NCBI GenBank assembly: GCA_050949415.1
Contig: JBMNFR010000001.1
Location: 62,001-126,000, forward strand
Origin: JAAZKI01 sp012799905
GTDB taxonomy: Bacteria; Verrucomicrobiota; Lentisphaeria; Oligosphaerales; Oligosphaeraceae
Length of the DNA stretch: 64,000 nucleotides
Reading direction: 5' to 3'
Within the stretch, counting starts at the first letter, position 1; every line of letters begins with the position of its first letter. The notes under the pieces are model-generated. The model did no database searches. It worked only from the letters and a program-made list of their open reading frames with translations, and was not told the origin of the DNA. The position numbers and the translations under genes were made by a program. This document shows, one piece after another, positions 54,004 through 63,538 of this stretch.

Positions 54004-57000
54004 TCAGAATCTCCACAAGGTCACTCGTTTGGCGGGATTGTTGGGTTCCCAGGGATTGTTCCAGAGGTGGATCAGCGTGCCTGAGACGATATCGGCTGCC
54101 TCTTCGATCTTTACATTGAAGCCCCCGATGTTGAAGAAATACCCCCAGCCTTCGCAACGGATCGGGGCGATGTACGGAACTGCACCCGCCATGACCAGCG
54201 GGAGCTTGTCCTCTGGGTACAGGAATGGACGCTGGGCATTGCCGAAGTACGAGGCAATCCGCTCGGATCGCGCTTCCCCGAACCAGGCTTTTCCTGCGTC
54301 CGTTGCCTCCAATGGGACGCCGGATTCGTCAACATAGGTTATGGGCGTGGTTGCGCCGATGGTCGCCAAGCCGCTTCCACCAATGGTGATTTTCTTCCAT
54401 TGGCCAGGTGCTTCCTCGATCCTGCAGTAGTGGAATGGTTGTCCGCCTGTCGCCCACCAGATGCCGCCCGTGTCCACAAAGCGCTTGATCTTGCCAAGGA
54501 CTTCGAAGGGATCCATGTCTGCGGCGAGGAACAAATGCTCGTGATATGGAGCGATGATGGCGAAGGGACGTTGCGAATCGCCTACAGGCCGGCTGATCGC
54601 TTCCACCATCGCCTGAGGCGTTTCAAGCATTGTGATGGCCAAACCTTGATCAGCAATATGACGCTTCAGCTCCGTCTGCCAAGCCGAAACCTGAGCCTTG
54701 AAGGGCTCGTCAGGGAAGGATTTCGGAGCGTAGATGGCAACTTTGTTCGACAGGCCAGCCTGGGATTTTGGCGCGGTATTTGCGTATGCCTTAGGCATGT
54801 CAAGATCGGCGATGTCCGCCTTTGGGGTGGTCATCGTCAACATTCCCTTTTGGCATTGGATGGCGACTTGCTGTTCCACACCTGCGAAATCGACCCATTT
54901 TGCGGTTGTGTTCGACCAGGTTTCAGGCACGGGAAGCGCGATGGTTGCGTTGTTGGATGTCATCACGGTTCCAGACACTTGCCCATTGCGGTACGCCAGT
55001 GCAATCGAGGCTATGGCATCCTGATTTGTGGCATTGATTCGGGCGACTCGTACCCTGGGGCTGCTGATGTAGAATCCGTATCCGGGAAGCGTTTGTCCGT
55101 CAAGCCAATTCAACTCCTCCCTGGGTAGGCCTGTCACGTCAACCAGGCCTTTCAAGGCGATGGGCTTGTCGCCCATATTGGAGACGATGACGATGTCATC
55201 AGCGTATCTGGTGTACAGCAATTCATGCGGGAATGGGCGGTTGTGGCCTTCTTCCAAGTACCTGAAGTCCAGGAGTTTCTTGCCGGCGTAATCTGCCGCC
55301 GCAGTCTTTTGCACTGCGTCCAGCCAATGTACCCAGTTCTTCTTGAAGGCGCTGCGATGGTCTCTGCAGTTCCATGTGTCGGACATCGTCAATCCAAATG
55401 CGACCGCAACGCAGAGGTGTTCTGGTCTTCGGATGAAGTGCCCGAGGTCGTGTGGGGTGAAGAGGCATTGGTCGTGCCCCAGGTAGGACAGGATCGGGAA
55501 GAATTGCCATTCGCCTTCGGGGAACTTGTATTTGAGGTGGCGGAAGCGGTACTGTCCATCGACTGGCACGGTTCCCCAGACGGTTCCGCAGATCAGCGTT
55601 TCGAAGTTGAGCACCCGGTCGTTGGCATCTTCACAACCCACCGGGATATGCTGAGCGTCTTCCATCGAGAGGGAATGCATGCCTTCGCGGCAGGATGCCT
55701 TCAAGGGATCGTAGGGATTGTAGTCCCAGGTAAAGCCTCGGCAGCCGACCTGGTCCTGGAAGAGCAGATCGTGCTTGAAGTCCTCGGTCATTTGCTTGCG
55801 GACTTTTCGGTGCGCCGCGATGACGGCGGGATGGTGGAAGCAAATGGTGTATCCTTCGTTTCGTGCATACTTTTCGTGCTTGAGCTTGCCTTCTCGGGTT
55901 CGAGAAAGAGGGGCGTCGCCAGCTTCAAGGAATGTAGGACCACGAGGATCTTCGCACCACCATGAGGTGTTGGTGTAGGGGACAGCCAGGTGTCCCAGTT
56001 CGTGGGCGCGGTCGATGAGCTTCCGCAGGTCGTCATCGCTACCCCAGCGTGGATTGCAGGGCAAGTGATCCGGATACTCCTTGTCAAATCCGCCTTTGAG
56101 ATATTCCGCATAGTGTACGATGTTGTTTTTGGGAAGCGTGTCGATGGCTTTGATTTGATCTTCTGCAGTACGGTCGTCGAATTTAAAGAGGACTGCGTTC
56201 TTGAGTTTGTCAAGGACTCCCGGTCTTGTGACCTTGGCTTCAAGGGAACCCTTGATTTCAAGCAACTTTGCGTATTCGTCCAGTGCTTCCTGAGGTGATT
56301 TGTAGGTGAATTTCCATCGAAGTGGCTGTGATTTCCAAGTCATACCCGGTTCTGTAGCCATAATCCAAGCATGCTGGAAATTAGCTGCGTTGCCTTTTCC
56401 TGCAATGGCGATCAAAGAGGGATTGGTATACCGTTCGGCATCCCAGGGACGACGCATCACCGGTCGAATGCCGAAAATCGTGACGCTGCCATCGGCATAT
56501 TGGGCACTGCACCAATCGGCGACGCCAGCTGGATTGATCGTCTCGTGGTACAAGTATGGCTTGGGTTCCAGGACATAGTGGAACGAGAACCCGCCGATCT
56601 CCCACCAGACACCGCCATCGCGAACAAAATCCTTCACCAATGCCAAGTCAGACATCAACTTGTTCTTGTCGCCTGACGGGAAGTACTCCCCGTACGGATT
56701 CAAGATCATGCCCACATCCTTGGATTTCAGGGCTTCGCGCATGGCATCCGGTGTGTCCAATTTGATGAATTGGGCATTGTAGAGATGCTTGAACCTGGCC
56801 AGGGCAAACAGAGTTTCCCATTCGGGGACTTTGGTCGGCGTCCAGCAACCGTGGATGGGGCCGTTGGCAAGCGAAACCACGGCGATCTTCTTGCCCTTAA
56901 GCAGTTCGGGCTCACGCAGTTGCAATCCATTCATCGTTGCGACGACCAGGCGCTTGGTCAACTCGCTCCCTTTGTCCATGCTGTTGTTGCCGTTGGAACC

Positions 57001-57780
57001 CAGGCGGAAAAAATATCCCTTGCCGCCGAATCTGAAGCCTGCAAGGGCGACACCCGAGGTGTTGCGGATCAGTTCCAGGTCGCCGTGACCGTCCTTTGTG
57101 GGGCGGGGGACTTTGAGCAAGGCGGAGGTGATGTAATCTGCGTCTGCCTTGGAGAACCAGGTTTTGCCAAGTTCGGTCAATTGGAGTTGAGCCTCTGGTT
57201 CGTCGTCGTTTTTCATCGCCAGGGTGTCCCCGAGGAATGCTTTGTATGGTTCTTGGCCTGTGCTTGCCGGTGCGTAGTTTGCGTGGGGTGGCTTGTGTTC
57301 GCCGAAGTAGCTTGGGAGGAAGGCGATTCCGTGCGCTTCCTGACCGCTGTACGGGAAGAGGAATTTGCTCATGTCATCGGTCGGGAAATCGGTTTCCGCA
57401 GGCAGGTAGAGGTAAAGGATCGGTATCGTTGTCTTGCGGATGTGGGCGTTGAAGTCAATGTATTCGGGCTTGAAGTCCAGGGTAATGGTCAAGCCCAGCC
57501 GCTGCGAATCGTACTTGATGTCAACAGAACTTCGATCCTGGCTAAATTCCGTGGTTACGTTGCCCTTCCAATCGTCGCCGAGGAAATTCTTGCTATCGAC
57601 GTTTTGGTGTCGATAGAAGGCGATGCTCCAGAGTCGATTGATCGCTATTGTTTTTCCATGGGTTTTCAGATGCCCTCCGGACTTGCCGTCGAACTGGAAT
57701 TCATAAGCGTCGGTTTTATGGATGAATGGTTCTGCCAGGCATGGGATTGCAAGTAGGATTGCCAACAGTAAGATTCTCAT
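54004..57780 (-). CDS. Giant secreted glycosidase-like protein with duplicated modules
   Basis: 1258 residues. Signal peptide MRILLLAILLAIPCLAEP. N-terminal beta-rich region, then a GATase/ThuA-like module with GGVWWEIGGFSFHY near 386, a middle TIM-barrel-like region (about 540-880) with GFTWDYNPYDPL as a probable catalytic strand, as in DUF6259-type glycosidases, and a second GATase-like module with GGIWWATGGQPFHY near 1101. A second pair of similar segments (KTWFSKADADYI...GYFFRLG near 205-256; KAWFGEARSERI...GYFFNIGG near 1161-1215) lies on the outer sides. Enzyme activity is inferred. Ribosome site AGGAG. Lies 21 bases after the ABC ATPase gene. Confidence 0.7.
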   Translation of the reverse strand: MRILLLAILLAIPCLAEPFIHKTDAYEFQFDGKSGGHLKTHGKTIAINRLWSIAFYRHQNVDSKNFLGDDWKGNVTTEFSQDRSSVDIKYDSQRLGLTITLDFKPEYIDFNAHIRKTTIPILYLYLPAETDFPTDDMSKFLFPYSGQEAHGIAFLPSYFGEHKPPHANYAPASTGQEPYKAFLGDTLAMKNDDEPEAQLQLTELGKTWFSKADADYITSALLKVPRPTKDGHGDLELIRNTSGVALAGFRFGGKGYFFRLGSNGNNSMDKGSELTKRLVVATMNGLQLREPELLKGKKIAVVSLANGPIHGCWTPTKVPEWETLFALARFKHLYNAQFIKLDTPDAMREALKSKDVGMILNPYGEYFPSGDKNKLMSDLALVKDFVRDGGVWWEIGGFSFHYVLEPKPYLYHETINPAGVADWCSAQYADGSVTIFGIRPVMRRPWDAERYTNPSLIAIAGKGNAANFQHAWIMATEPGMTWKSQPLRWKFTYKSPQEALDEYAKLLEIKGSLEAKVTRPGVLDKLKNAVLFKFDDRTAEDQIKAIDTLPKNNIVHYAEYLKGGFDKEYPDHLPCNPRWGSDDDLRKLIDRAHELGHLAVPYTNTSWWCEDPRGPTFLEAGDAPLSRTREGKLKHEKYARNEGYTICFHHPAVIAAHRKVRKQMTEDFKHDLLFQDQVGCRGFTWDYNPYDPLKASCREGMHSLSMEDAQHIPVGCEDANDRVLNFETLICGTVWGTVPVDGQYRFRHLKYKFPEGEWQFFPILSYLGHDQCLFTPHDLGHFIRRPEHLCVAVAFGLTMSDTWNCRDHRSAFKKNWVHWLDAVQKTAAADYAGKKLLDFRYLEEGHNRPFPHELLYTRYADDIVIVSNMGDKPIALKGLVDVTGLPREELNWLDGQTLPGYGFYISSPRVRVARINATNQDAIASIALAYRNGQVSGTVMTSNNATIALPVPETWSNTTAKWVDFAGVEQQVAIQCQKGMLTMTTPKADIADLDMPKAYANTAPKSQAGLSNKVAIYAPKSFPDEPFKAQVSAWQTELKRHIADQGLAITMLETPQAMVEAISRPVGDSQRPFAIIAPYHEHLFLAADMDPFEVLGKIKRFVDTGGIWWATGGQPFHYCRIEEAPGQWKKITIGGSGLATIGATTPITYVDESGVPLEATDAGKAWFGEARSERIASYFGNAQRPFLYPEDKLPLVMAGAVPYIAPIRCEGWGYFFNIGGFNVKIEEAADIVSGTLIHLWNNPWEPNNPAKRVTLWRF

Positions 57781-57801
57781 GGTTTTTCTCCTATGTTAAG
57801 T

Positions 57802-58545
57802 TCAAAAGAACGTGACCCCAGGTTTGATTGAGGCATTGCAGCCGTAGATTTCAGCGAGGTTTTCGGGTGTCAGGATCTCTTCTGACGGTCCTTGGAATCG
57901 AATTTTGCCGTCCTTGAGCAGCATCAGGTGCTTGGCGCAATGGAAAGCAAGTTCAATGTCATGGGTAATCAGCAAAATTGCCGGTTGATTAGGCAGGTTT
58001 TTGAGGATTTGGACGGTTTTGACCACGTGTGCCGGATCCAACGAGGAGGTTGGCTCGTCCAGCATCAGCACTTCAGGCTCCTGTACCAACGCCGCCGCCA
58101 GGCTGACACGCTGCTGCTCGCCGCCAGATAGCTTGTTGCATGGGCGTTCCGCAAACTCAAGAACGTCAAGTTGAGACATCGCTGACTCAATGGCGCGATC
58201 GTCCTCGGGACTCATGCGCTGAAAGGGAGATAGGCGGGCGCGACGACCAATCGTAACACGCTCGCGTACCGAGAAATCCAATGTCGGAGGAGAGGACTGG
58301 GGAACAACGGCCATCTTCGAAGCACGGTAACGACCAGGCAAGCCGCTTACAGGTAAACCATTAAGCAAAACTTCACCCGAAGAGGGCGATAACCGACCCG
58401 ACAACAATGACAGTATCGTGGATTTGCCGCCGCCGTTCGGTCCCAGAAGAACCGTGAAGTCGCCAGAGGAAAGCGTCAACGACACGTCGTCAACGACTCG
58501 ATGTCGACCGTATGAAAACGATATGCGTTCCGCTACCAATGTCAT
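57802..58545 (-). CDS. ABC transporter ATP-binding protein, iron/cobalamin importer type
   Basis: 247 residues. Walker A GPNGGGKST (about 33-41), signature LSGGEQQRVSLA, Walker B VLMLDEPTSSLD, H-loop LITHDIELAFH. FecE/BtuD family. Starts at 58545 in ATGA overlap with the permease stop, AGGAGG upstream. A longer open frame upstream is the permease in another frame. Confidence 0.93.
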   Translation of the reverse strand: MTLVAERISFSYGRHRVVDDVSLTLSSGDFTVLLGPNGGGKSTILSLLSGRLSPSSGEVLLNGLPVSGLPGRYRASKMAVVPQSSPPTLDFSVRERVTIGRRARLSPFQRMSPEDDRAIESAMSQLDVLEFAERPCNKLSGGEQQRVSLAAALVQEPEVLMLDEPTSSLDPAHVVKTVQILKNLPNQPAILLITHDIELAFHCAKHLMLLKDGKIRFQGPSEEILTPENLAEIYGCNASIKPGVTFF

Positions 58546-59501
58546 CGTGCGCGCCTCCTGTTCAGCAACCACAAGAACACAGGACCGCCGATCAATGCCG
58601 TCATGACGCCAATCGGTATCTCGCGCTCGCGATACAGGCACCTGGATAAAATGTCGCACAAAACCAGGAAAATGGCGCCCCAGACGCCGACCAGCGGCGC
58701 GATTTTTCGATGGATGCAACCATAGATTTGACGGACGATGTGCGGGACGATCAAGCCGCAAAAGCCGATGATTCCCGCCATTGCGACAGTTGTCGCGGCG
58801 AGGAGCGAGGCGAATCCGACGAACCCCAGGGTGAGACGTCTCGGATTGTTTCCCAGGTAGTATGCCAAGTCGTCTCCCAGTGCGATGGCGTCCAGCTTGT
58901 CTCCGAAGCATTGCAGGATGACGATGGCTGCGATTGCGAGTACGCAACCTGGCCAGAGGAGCTTGGGGTCTGTGCTTTGGAGGTCGCCCAGCGTCCACCA
59001 GGTGATGCCAGCCAATTCTTCATTGTGCGCCACGGACAGCAAGTACATCAGCACGCTGGATGCGATGGTTCCTGAAATAACTCCTGACAACAGCAAGGTT
59101 TCGCTTCCGCTTTTGCCGCAACGGCTGATCCATAGCACCAATGTCAATATCGCCAGCGCGCCAAGAAAAGCGCCCGCAGGAACAGCAAACGCACTCTTGG
59201 CGTAAAACCCAAGGACAAATGCCAATGCCGCCCCGACGCTTGCGCCGCCAGACAATCCCAATGTAAACGGCTCGGCCAAGGGATTGCGCAAAACCGCTTG
59301 CAAAACCATCCCGGACAACGATAGGCAACAACCAACCGTACAAGAAGCCACTACACGCTGAAATCGCAAAACAAATACAGGATGCCAGCCGTCAGGTCCG
59401 TAAAATTCAGACGGACTTAGCCAATAGGAACCTAGGCACAAGCCCAAAAAGGCAACTAAAACCAATAAAACCAAGGCTAGCGGCAATCGGAGAAACTTCA
59501 T
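58542..59501 (-). CDS. FecCD/BtuC-family ABC permease
   Basis: 319 residues, about ten transmembrane helices, with the family blocks GLSGGASVGAALAFVLG, ITWWTLGD, and GFCGLIVPHIVRQIYG. Imports corrinoids, heme or ferric siderophores across the inner membrane. Overlaps the genes on both sides by 4 bases. Confidence 0.92.
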   Translation of the reverse strand: MKFLRLPLALVLLVLVAFLGLCLGSYWLSPSEFYGPDGWHPVFVLRFQRVVASCTVGCCLSLSGMVLQAVLRNPLAEPFTLGLSGGASVGAALAFVLGFYAKSAFAVPAGAFLGALAILTLVLWISRCGKSGSETLLLSGVISGTIASSVLMYLLSVAHNEELAGITWWTLGDLQSTDPKLLWPGCVLAIAAIVILQCFGDKLDAIALGDDLAYYLGNNPRRLTLGFVGFASLLAATTVAMAGIIGFCGLIVPHIVRQIYGCIHRKIAPLVGVWGAIFLVLCDILSRCLYREREIPIGVMTALIGGPVFLWLLNRRRAR

Positions 59502-60304
59502 TTTTTCAACGCCTCGAGTTCTTTTCGAAGCACGTCAATGCCATCGCAGATCCTCGGACCTGGCCTTTGCACAAGGTCGGAATTGGGCATCATGATGATT
59601 CGGTCCTGCTTGATTGCATTGAGCTTTCCCCAAAATCTGTGGCTTTTCAAATTGTCACGAGGCATGGCAGTCCAGACAACGACATCAGGCTGATTCGCTA
59701 AAACCCAATCAAACGAACATTGAAAATAAGGCTGATTGACATTGCCCGCAGAATTTTCAGCGCCGGCACGCGACAGGATGCCGTCGGCCAACGAACCCGC
59801 CCCCGCAATCATGATCGGGGCGTCCCAAATGACCCAAAGAACTTTGAGACCAAGCTTCGACTTAGGGGTGGAACGACTCAAGACACGCTCCTTCTCAACG
59901 CGTGCAGCTTGCTCGCAGGACAAGGTCTTGCCCAATAATTCTACCCACTCGAGGTACTCCTCGACAGTCCTGCATTGCTTCTGGATGCAACGAATCCCGT
60001 TCCGCTCCAAAGGCTTCTTGACCCCTGGATTCACCAGGTCGTTCGTAATCACCAAGGTGGGCTTCAAAGACAGCAATTTCTCCAAGTCAGGATCGGAAAA
60101 CCGACCCGCTATAGGCAGCGACAACGCTGCCTCGGGATAGTTGCAGACCTCGCTGCGACCAACCAATTGATCCCCGCAACCCAATTGATAAACCAATTCC
60201 GTCAAGCCAGGAGATAACGAGACAATGCGCTCGGCACAAAAAACCTGAATCGACAGTATCAACCCAAGAAGTCCAACAAACCTGAAAACCGGCATTCTTT
60301 TCAT
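59498..60304 (-). CDS. Periplasmic binding protein of the ABC importer (BtuF/FecB-like)
   Basis: 268 residues. Signal peptide (FVGLLGLILSIQVFCA), then ERIVSLSPGLTELVYQLGCGDQLVGRSEVCNYPE, the opening typical of BtuF-like corrinoid or metal-chelate binding proteins, and a single-helix backbone. No lipobox. Starts at ATG 60304 (a TTG 9 bases upstream is possible); AAGGA precedes. First gene of a likely seven-gene minus-strand run to the U32 gene. No cobalamin riboswitch was recognised upstream (60305-60490), so corrinoid specificity stays open. Confidence 0.85.
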   Translation of the reverse strand: MKRMPVFRFVGLLGLILSIQVFCAERIVSLSPGLTELVYQLGCGDQLVGRSEVCNYPEAALSLPIAGRFSDPDLEKLLSLKPTLVITNDLVNPGVKKPLERNGIRCIQKQCRTVEEYLEWVELLGKTLSCEQAARVEKERVLSRSTPKSKLGLKVLWVIWDAPIMIAGAGSLADGILSRAGAENSAGNVNQPYFQCSFDWVLANQPDVVVWTAMPRDNLKSHRFWGKLNAIKQDRIIMMPNSDLVQRPGPRICDGIDVLRKELEALKK

Positions 60305-60493
60305 AAAAATCAAATCCTTCTAAACACTTATCGTAATTCGTGTAATTTAGCATGACTTTCCGCCCCCACAAAAAGCAACGCGAAATCTTTTTGTTAAACG
60401 CAGGGATTTGAGAACACAGATCTCGCAAAACTTGCCAAGTTTTTGTCGCAACAACCAAAAATCGAAGGAACGCGTAGGAACGTGAAAAAAGAG

Positions 60494-61750
60494 GCACCCT
60501 GGGTGCCTTCTTTAGCAACCAGGCCATGACGAAGGCATAAACATGCCACCTTGGGTGCCCTTTGTAAGCGCATTTGGCGTGGAGCTTTGAGGATAGCACC
60601 CAAGGTGTCCTTTGTAAGAGCATTTGGCGTGGGGCTTTGAGGATAGCACCTAGGGTGCTCACAAGAGCATCTTGAGCTTGCGGAAATCATAAACTCGCCA
60701 CCCTGGGTGCCCTTTGTAAGCACATTTGACCTGGGGCTTTGAGGATAGCACCCAAGGTGTCCTTTGTAAGAGCATTTGGCGTGGGGCTTTTAGGATAGCA
60801 CCTAGGGTGCTCACAAGAGCATCTTGAGCTTGCGGAAATCATAAACTCGCCACCCTGGGTGCCCTTTGCAAGCGCATTTGGCGTGGGGCTTTTAGGATAG
60901 CACCCAAGGTGCCCTTTGTAAGCGCATTTGGCCTGGGGCTTAGAGGATTGCACCCCGGGTACTCTCAAGAGCATCTTGAGTTTGCGGAAATCATAAACTC
61001 GCCACCCCGGGTGCTCTGTAACACATCGATATGATGAATGCGTAAAGCAGCCACCCCGGGTGCCCTTTGTAGGCGCATTGATAGCACCCCGGATGCTCTC
61101 TGGGCTGCCTTTGGCGTGGAGCTTTGAGGATAGCACCCCGGGTACTCTCAAGAGCATCTTGAGTTTGCGGAAAGTATAAACTCGCTACCCTGGGTGCCCT
61201 TTGTAAGCGCATTGATAGCACCCCGGGTGCTCTCTAGGCTGCCTTTGGCATGGAGCTTTGAGGATAGCACCCAAGGTGCCCTTTGTAAGCGTATTTGGCC
61301 TGGGGCTTAGAGGATTGCACCCCGGGTACTCTCAAGGGCATCTTGAATTTGCGGAAATCATAAACTCGCCACCCCGGGTGCTCTGTAACACATCGATATG
61401 ATGAATGCGTAAAGCAGCCACCCCGGGTGCCCTTTGTAGGCGCATTGATAGCACCCCGGATGCTCTCTGGGCTGCCTTTGGCGTGGAGCTTTGAGGATAG
61501 CACCCCGGGTACTCTCAAGAGCATCTTGAGTTTGCGGAAAGTATAAACTCGCTACCCTGGGTGCCCTTTGTAAGCGCATTGATAGCACCCCGGGTGCTCT
61601 CTAGGCTGCCTTTGGCATGGAGCTTTGAGGATAGCACCCAAGATACCCTATTGTAAGCGCATTTGGCCTGGAGCTGATAGCACCTAGGGTGCTCTCTAGG
61701 CTGCCTTTGGCGTGGTGAACGCGAGAATTTACCACCCCGGTGCCTTTCTC
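60494..61750. repeat. Array E: palindromes spaced 33/50/52 bp in 152- and 367-bp higher-order repeats
   Basis: About two dozen cores (CACCNNGGGTG and variants), usually at 49-52 bp, sometimes 33 bp, spacing, with reused linkers (CTTTGTAAGCGCATTTGGC, AAGAGCATCTTGAG). Two 152-bp units at 60597-60748 and 60749-60900 are followed by two 367-bp units at 60901-61267 and 61268-61634. Apparent reading frames are repeat read-through. Confidence 0.95.
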
Positions 61751-61823
61751 AAGCCGAAAAGCCTTCATAGACCAACCCCGGGTGCCTCTTTCTTTGATTT
61801 TTATTCATGTATTCATTTGTTGC

Positions 61824-61860
61824 AATTAAAAATGAAATATTATAATATTCATTTTTAATT
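61824..61860. other. 37-nt AT-rich near-perfect palindrome
   Basis: Arms AATTAAAAATGAA and TTCATTTTTAATT, a TATTATAATA centre that is itself palindromic, and a single-base bulge. Followed by TTTTTTCG, so it could be a terminator; also suits a cruciform or protein-binding site. Sequence 61861-62236 shows no gene apart from one CACCCGGGGTG copy at about 61921 and is AT-rich. Confidence 0.7.
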
Positions 61861-62236
61861 TTTTCGACCTTTTGCTCTTTCAGTCTAGATATCTTTATCG
61901 TGCCAAAGACTTCCTTGATAGCACCCGGGGTGCTCCTTTTCGTGCTTGAAATAATCTTCTGGAATGTCAGCGGTCATGGCGATCACAAAAAAGTTTGGCT
62001 GTCAATTGGCTTCATTGCAGTATTCTGCATGATTCTTCATTTGCTTGCAAAAGTCATAATAGAATGAATGAATCTTATTTCAATATTTTTCGAGCAACAA
62101 AAAATGACAAAAAATAACAAAAAAAGTGTCAAAATAAATTTGCACTGCTTGCTTTCAGCAGTATTTTATGGGTTGGATTCGTTTGAATCAGATTACTCGT
62201 GACTGGATTGCAACCAAAAAACGAAGGGGAGGGCCC

Positions 62237-63289
62237 ATGGGCTGTGTGAAATTTACCTACGACGAGTCGTCCGGAACCGTTCTGATGTTGAACTTTCGCT
62301 TCAACGCCATGATGCGGGACTTGCTGAAGCGGGAAATGATGCCGAAGCCGGAAGAATCCACGAAGCAGGAGGAGTACGTGAAGCAGGCGGAACCCCTGGA
62401 GAAAGGGGACGCGGGGAAAGAGGAGGAGAGGGAAATCCAGTACCTGCCCAGGTTCGGGGACTACCTTGATAAGCTGGAGCGACTTTTCAACATCACCGTC
62501 ATGAAGACGGACTACGCCCCGGAAATGATGCTGATGGTCGTCTACGTGCCCAGGGAGGAGTTGCCGCAGGAGGAGGTGGACATGCGCTGCGTCGAGTACG
62601 CAAGCCACAAGCTCCCCTACCACACGAACTACACGGGGAAGGATTTGAACCGGGTCGACAGGTTCGTCGCCATGCTGAGGCGGCAGTTCACCAGGATCTA
62701 CTCCAGGGCGAACCGGCTGCCCTTCGACGAGAGCATCTGGAAGGGGGAGTACAAGGCGAGGCGGATCGACCCCAGGGCGCTCAGGGGAATCCTCGGCGAG
62801 GAGGCCATCGAGGAGCTGGAGGCGAAGCTGGGGGATCCGGTGGACCAGGACGTTGACAAGCCCGAAGGCGCGGCGAAGGTCTACGTGAACAGGCTGGGGA
62901 TCGGCACGGAGGAGTTCCTCCTGGAGCTGGAGCTCAAGGCGGGGCGGAAGGGCAGGAGGCGGCTCCCCAAGTTCGAGCTGAGCAAGTCGAACTTCGAGAA
63001 GTTCCTCGACCGGCTGGAGGACATCACGCACGTCGACTTCATCGAAGTCTTCGACATGACCGTGCTCAACGGCCCGAACGTCAACTACGTGAGGAACGGC
63101 GTCCTGTTCGACCTCTTTTTCAAGTTTCCCGTCGCCCTTGCCGGCAGCGTGTTCTTCATGTCCCTCTGGAGGTTCGCCATCGAGCCGGCCGGCAATTATC
63201 TGTTCGACCGCCTGGAGGCCAAAAGAAAAGCCAAGGCCGAAAAGAAGCCGAAGCCCAAAAAGGCCAGGCGCCAGACGCCGGCCAGCTAA
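62237..63289 (+). CDS. Orphan charged protein with C-terminal membrane segment
   Basis: 350 residues from ATG 62237 (GGGGAGGG 5 bases upstream; the frame also opens at 62168, without a ribosome site). Not recognised. Highly charged (EEREIQYLPRFGD, KDLNRVDRF), Glu/Lys/Arg-rich, with one likely transmembrane segment near 300-325 (FPVALAGSVFFMSLWRF) and a basic tail. Base composition (about 60% GC, many CTG, AGG, GAG, CCC codons) differs from TTG-rich neighbours and suggests transfer or a special gene class. An open frame on the opposite strand is its shadow. It sits alone between arrays E and F. Confidence 0.65.
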   Translation: MGCVKFTYDESSGTVLMLNFRFNAMMRDLLKREMMPKPEESTKQEEYVKQAEPLEKGDAGKEEEREIQYLPRFGDYLDKLERLFNITVMKTDYAPEMMLMVVYVPREELPQEEVDMRCVEYASHKLPYHTNYTGKDLNRVDRFVAMLRRQFTRIYSRANRLPFDESIWKGEYKARRIDPRALRGILGEEAIEELEAKLGDPVDQDVDKPEGAAKVYVNRLGIGTEEFLLELELKAGRKGRRRLPKFELSKSNFEKFLDRLEDITHVDFIEVFDMTVLNGPNVNYVRNGVLFDLFFKFPVALAGSVFFMSLWRFAIEPAGNYLFDRLEAKRKAKAEKKPKPKKARRQTPAS

Positions 63290-63538
63290 TCCGAAAAATC
63301 CAACTTGAAAAGACATCGCCGGCAGGCGGAGCCTGGAAGTTTTGAGAAGTCTCCCATCTCCGGTGCTTTGTCATGCCCGGATTCCGCAATTTCCCTCAAA
63401 AACATCTTCTTGGGACTTGGTGGGGAGGGGTTGCGGAGTCTTTTTTTGCCAGTGAGGAACTGAAAGGGTTCATTTTTTCGCCAAATCACCGCAAATTCAA
63501 GGCAAAAACACCCTTCCTTCGCCTTCGGCTCAGGAAGA

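Noticed and set aside
58546..58998. N-terminal extension of the ABC ATPase
   Set aside because: It is the antiphase reading of the permease gene; the true start at 58545 has AGGAGG and an ATGA overlap.
60305..60490. Cobalamin riboswitch upstream of the ABC importer
   Set aside because: I looked for the B12-box GCCACTG and conserved stems and did not find them.
60494..61750. CRISPR-like look of regularly spaced repeats
   Set aside because: The repeated core is only 11-13 bp, spacing varies (33-52 bp), the spacers themselves are repeated, and no cas gene is near.
62129..63316. 395-residue frame opposite the orphan gene
   Set aside because: Composition (Leu, His, Val, Pro-rich) is that of an antisense shadow of a GC-rich gene; the plus frame has a ribosome site and a normal amino-acid mix.
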